DNA of 64,000 nt from Lota lota (lineage: Eukaryota; Chordata; Actinopteri; Gadiformes; Lotidae): assembly GCA_026745465.1 (NCBI GenBank), contig JACYXH010000114.1:934907-998906 (forward strand), read 5' to 3'. This document shows positions 62,258 to 64,000 of the stretch, piece after piece (within the stretch, counting starts at the first letter, position 1; each line of letters starts with the position of its first letter). The notes under the pieces were generated by a model that ran no database searches, had not been told where the DNA came from, and worked only from the letters and a program-made list of their open reading frames with translations. The translations under genes and the position numbers were made by a program.

Positions 62258-64000
62258 GTAATGCAGAGTACCTATGTTCAGTTTGTACTTTCCTTCCATT
62301 TTTGGGGTATTTTCTGCATGTAGGTATGCTAGCTGTGCTGACGCCAGTGGCGGGAGGTGACTTGGCACGAGGCATGCTGATGAGACCCATGCTGATAAGA
62401 CCCATGCTGATGAGACTAGTGATCAGCCTTGCCAAATTTCGGCTACAACACTCAGAAACGCTAATTGACAATGAAAATATGTCACACAACCTAACCTAAC
62501 AACCCAACCCCTGACAACAACACTCTTAAATTTATATTTCTAGTAATCCCGATTCTGTTCAGTGCATTGCATTGCTTTTCAAGTAGCGCATTCATTGGAT
62601 TTTTCCTACTTGTACATTAAAACATATCCTATTATGTATAAAATAACCTCTGTAATGTAATAATGTGGTGTTTAATTACAGAGTTTGTGTGACGGTTGCA
62701 GCGTTGGGTACTGGTGTGTGAAACAGTAGTATCCTAGGAAATGTGTGACTTAGTCACTTGGGGGCCTTGTTGCTGAGAATTCAGCTTTTCTCCCAACACA
62801 CACACTCAGCACTTTGAGCCCCTCCCCCCCTCTCACCAGGGTTAAGGTTAGAGATGACAAAGAGCGCATGCGTGAGATATGCTGAACACTGGGCAGCATT
62901 CAAGCAGCATTTAAGTGTAGACTCAGAGATTGAAACCCAGCAGAACAACTATACTCCTTGTTGTTCGAAAATAAAATAATCGGAGGAAAAACGAATGTTT
63001 TATCAAAATGAAGAAAATAATATTTATTTCAACAGAATTTCTGCCATCTTTCAAAACGCCTGGGCATGCACCACATTCATGTGTTGTATGGACCGCTCGC
63101 CACTGGTTGATGCATCTCTGTGTTGGTTAGCAAAGCGTTGGAATATCTTCTTCTGTGCTATGTACTGCTATTCCTACCAGTGCAAGCACCCCCCACCACC
63201 TAATCCACCTAATTGTATAATGGTGAACACGTTACATGGAATTTACATATATAATGGCATGGCACAAATGGCAACGTGATGAGGCATTTGCAGTGGAGAC
63301 ATGGTTTTACACAAATACCAATCAGAGTTTTGGGTAGCACTTTATAATAACGTTCAGTCATAAATCATCCATCAGCCTTTTGTTAATGATGAACTTACCA
63401 TAAACCAAACATAAATATATACATTTGTAGATGATTAACAAGTTATATGTTAACATATCATAGATGTGTTGTAAAGTAATCTATAAAATGTTTGTAAATT
63501 ATGAAATGATCAAAAACAAATCATTAGTAAATTATTAATAAGTAATTGGTTGCTATATAATGTATCACTTGTAAGTAATTCAAAGATTTGATATTTCACC
63601 CCTATCTATAATATCAGGATCGGTACACTTGTTAATCATGAACAAATGATGAAGAAATCATTAAATGAATAGTATATATAAAGGCACAAAAAGTAGGGAT
63701 GATCAAGCTACTTTTAAACAACAACAACAATGAATGGTAATTTATTTGTTTTTAAGTGAATAATCAGAGGATCCAGGTGGGTCCATGTTAAGGGAACACT
63801 CGCGAGCCCAGAGACTTTGGTTCTGTGTGGAGGGGGTAGCGGTAATGACCTGCCAGTGAAGCTCTTTACATGCAGGGGAAAAGGGGCTAATGACTCCATG
63901 TGTGCCAGAGAAGCTGTCTATACCCTACCCAGGCCTGCGTAAACAGTCAGCACTTACAAGCACCGCAGTACAAACTACAAAGTCTTCCTCACCTGTTATA
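62258..64000 (+). other. Start of p4ha2 intron 12, open at window end
   Basis: No exon found. 62375-62415 has ATGCTGATGAGACCC-type tandem repeats (three units). 63330-63640 (TTTATAATAACGTTCAGTCA and AT-rich ATGATTAACAAG words) resembles a teleost dispersed element. The last p4ha2 exons must lie to the right. Confidence 0.55.

Overview
The window is nuclear genomic DNA from a vertebrate, almost certainly a teleost fish. The evidence is two genes with split exons and canonical GT/AG borders, very long GT, GA and AT microsatellites, and fish-type mobile DNA: a Tc1-like transposon, hAT elements, a Gmr1-type Ty3/gypsy retrotransposon, solo LTRs and many short dispersed repeats. Species cannot be set from the sequence alone. 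There are no operons, CRISPR arrays or recognisable tRNA/rRNA genes.

Layout. 1-4478 is intergenic and holds a solo LTR with a perfect 5-bp target-site duplication (2060-2641) and the 3' remnant of a hAT transposon (about 2920-3560). 4479-6539 (minus) is a PRC1 (MAP65/Ase1) gene in two long exons; it has a frameshift near its 3' end, and both CDK1 consensus prolines found in the human protein are changed. 6540-22058 is intergenic and repeat-rich: a pair of direct 340-bp repeats, a purine minisatellite, a candidate unassigned terminal exon at 12137-12311 and an internally deleted hAT element at about 19500-21412. 22079-62257 (plus) is p4ha2, the alpha-2 subunit of collagen prolyl 4-hydroxylase. 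I could place every coding exon from the signal peptide to the exon before the distal catalytic His/Lys, with phases that match at every junction; the last coding exons lie beyond the window. The adjacent 60-nt and 66-nt exons at 59479-59664 are the mutually exclusive pair known for P4HA2.

The p4ha2 introns carry most of the mobile DNA: a broken FEN/PIN-like gene of a repeat-associated family (32416-33938), an intact Tc1-like transposase (39680-40705) within recognisable terminal repeats, a defective Ty3/gypsy element with integrase placed before reverse transcriptase (45065-51642), a solo LTR, two copies of an inverted repeat flanking exons 3-6, and several dispersed repeat families.

The two host genes are transcribed away from each other and show no functional link. 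PRC1 bundles antiparallel microtubules in the spindle midzone. P4HA2, paired with protein disulfide isomerase in the ER, hydroxylates collagen prolines. The most notable observations are the Gmr1-type domain order, the CDK1-site changes in PRC1, three tandem copies of a splice donor in p4ha2, a long UG run abutting a weak donor, the 60-nt spacer that probably enforces exon choice, and the FEN/PIN-like element.
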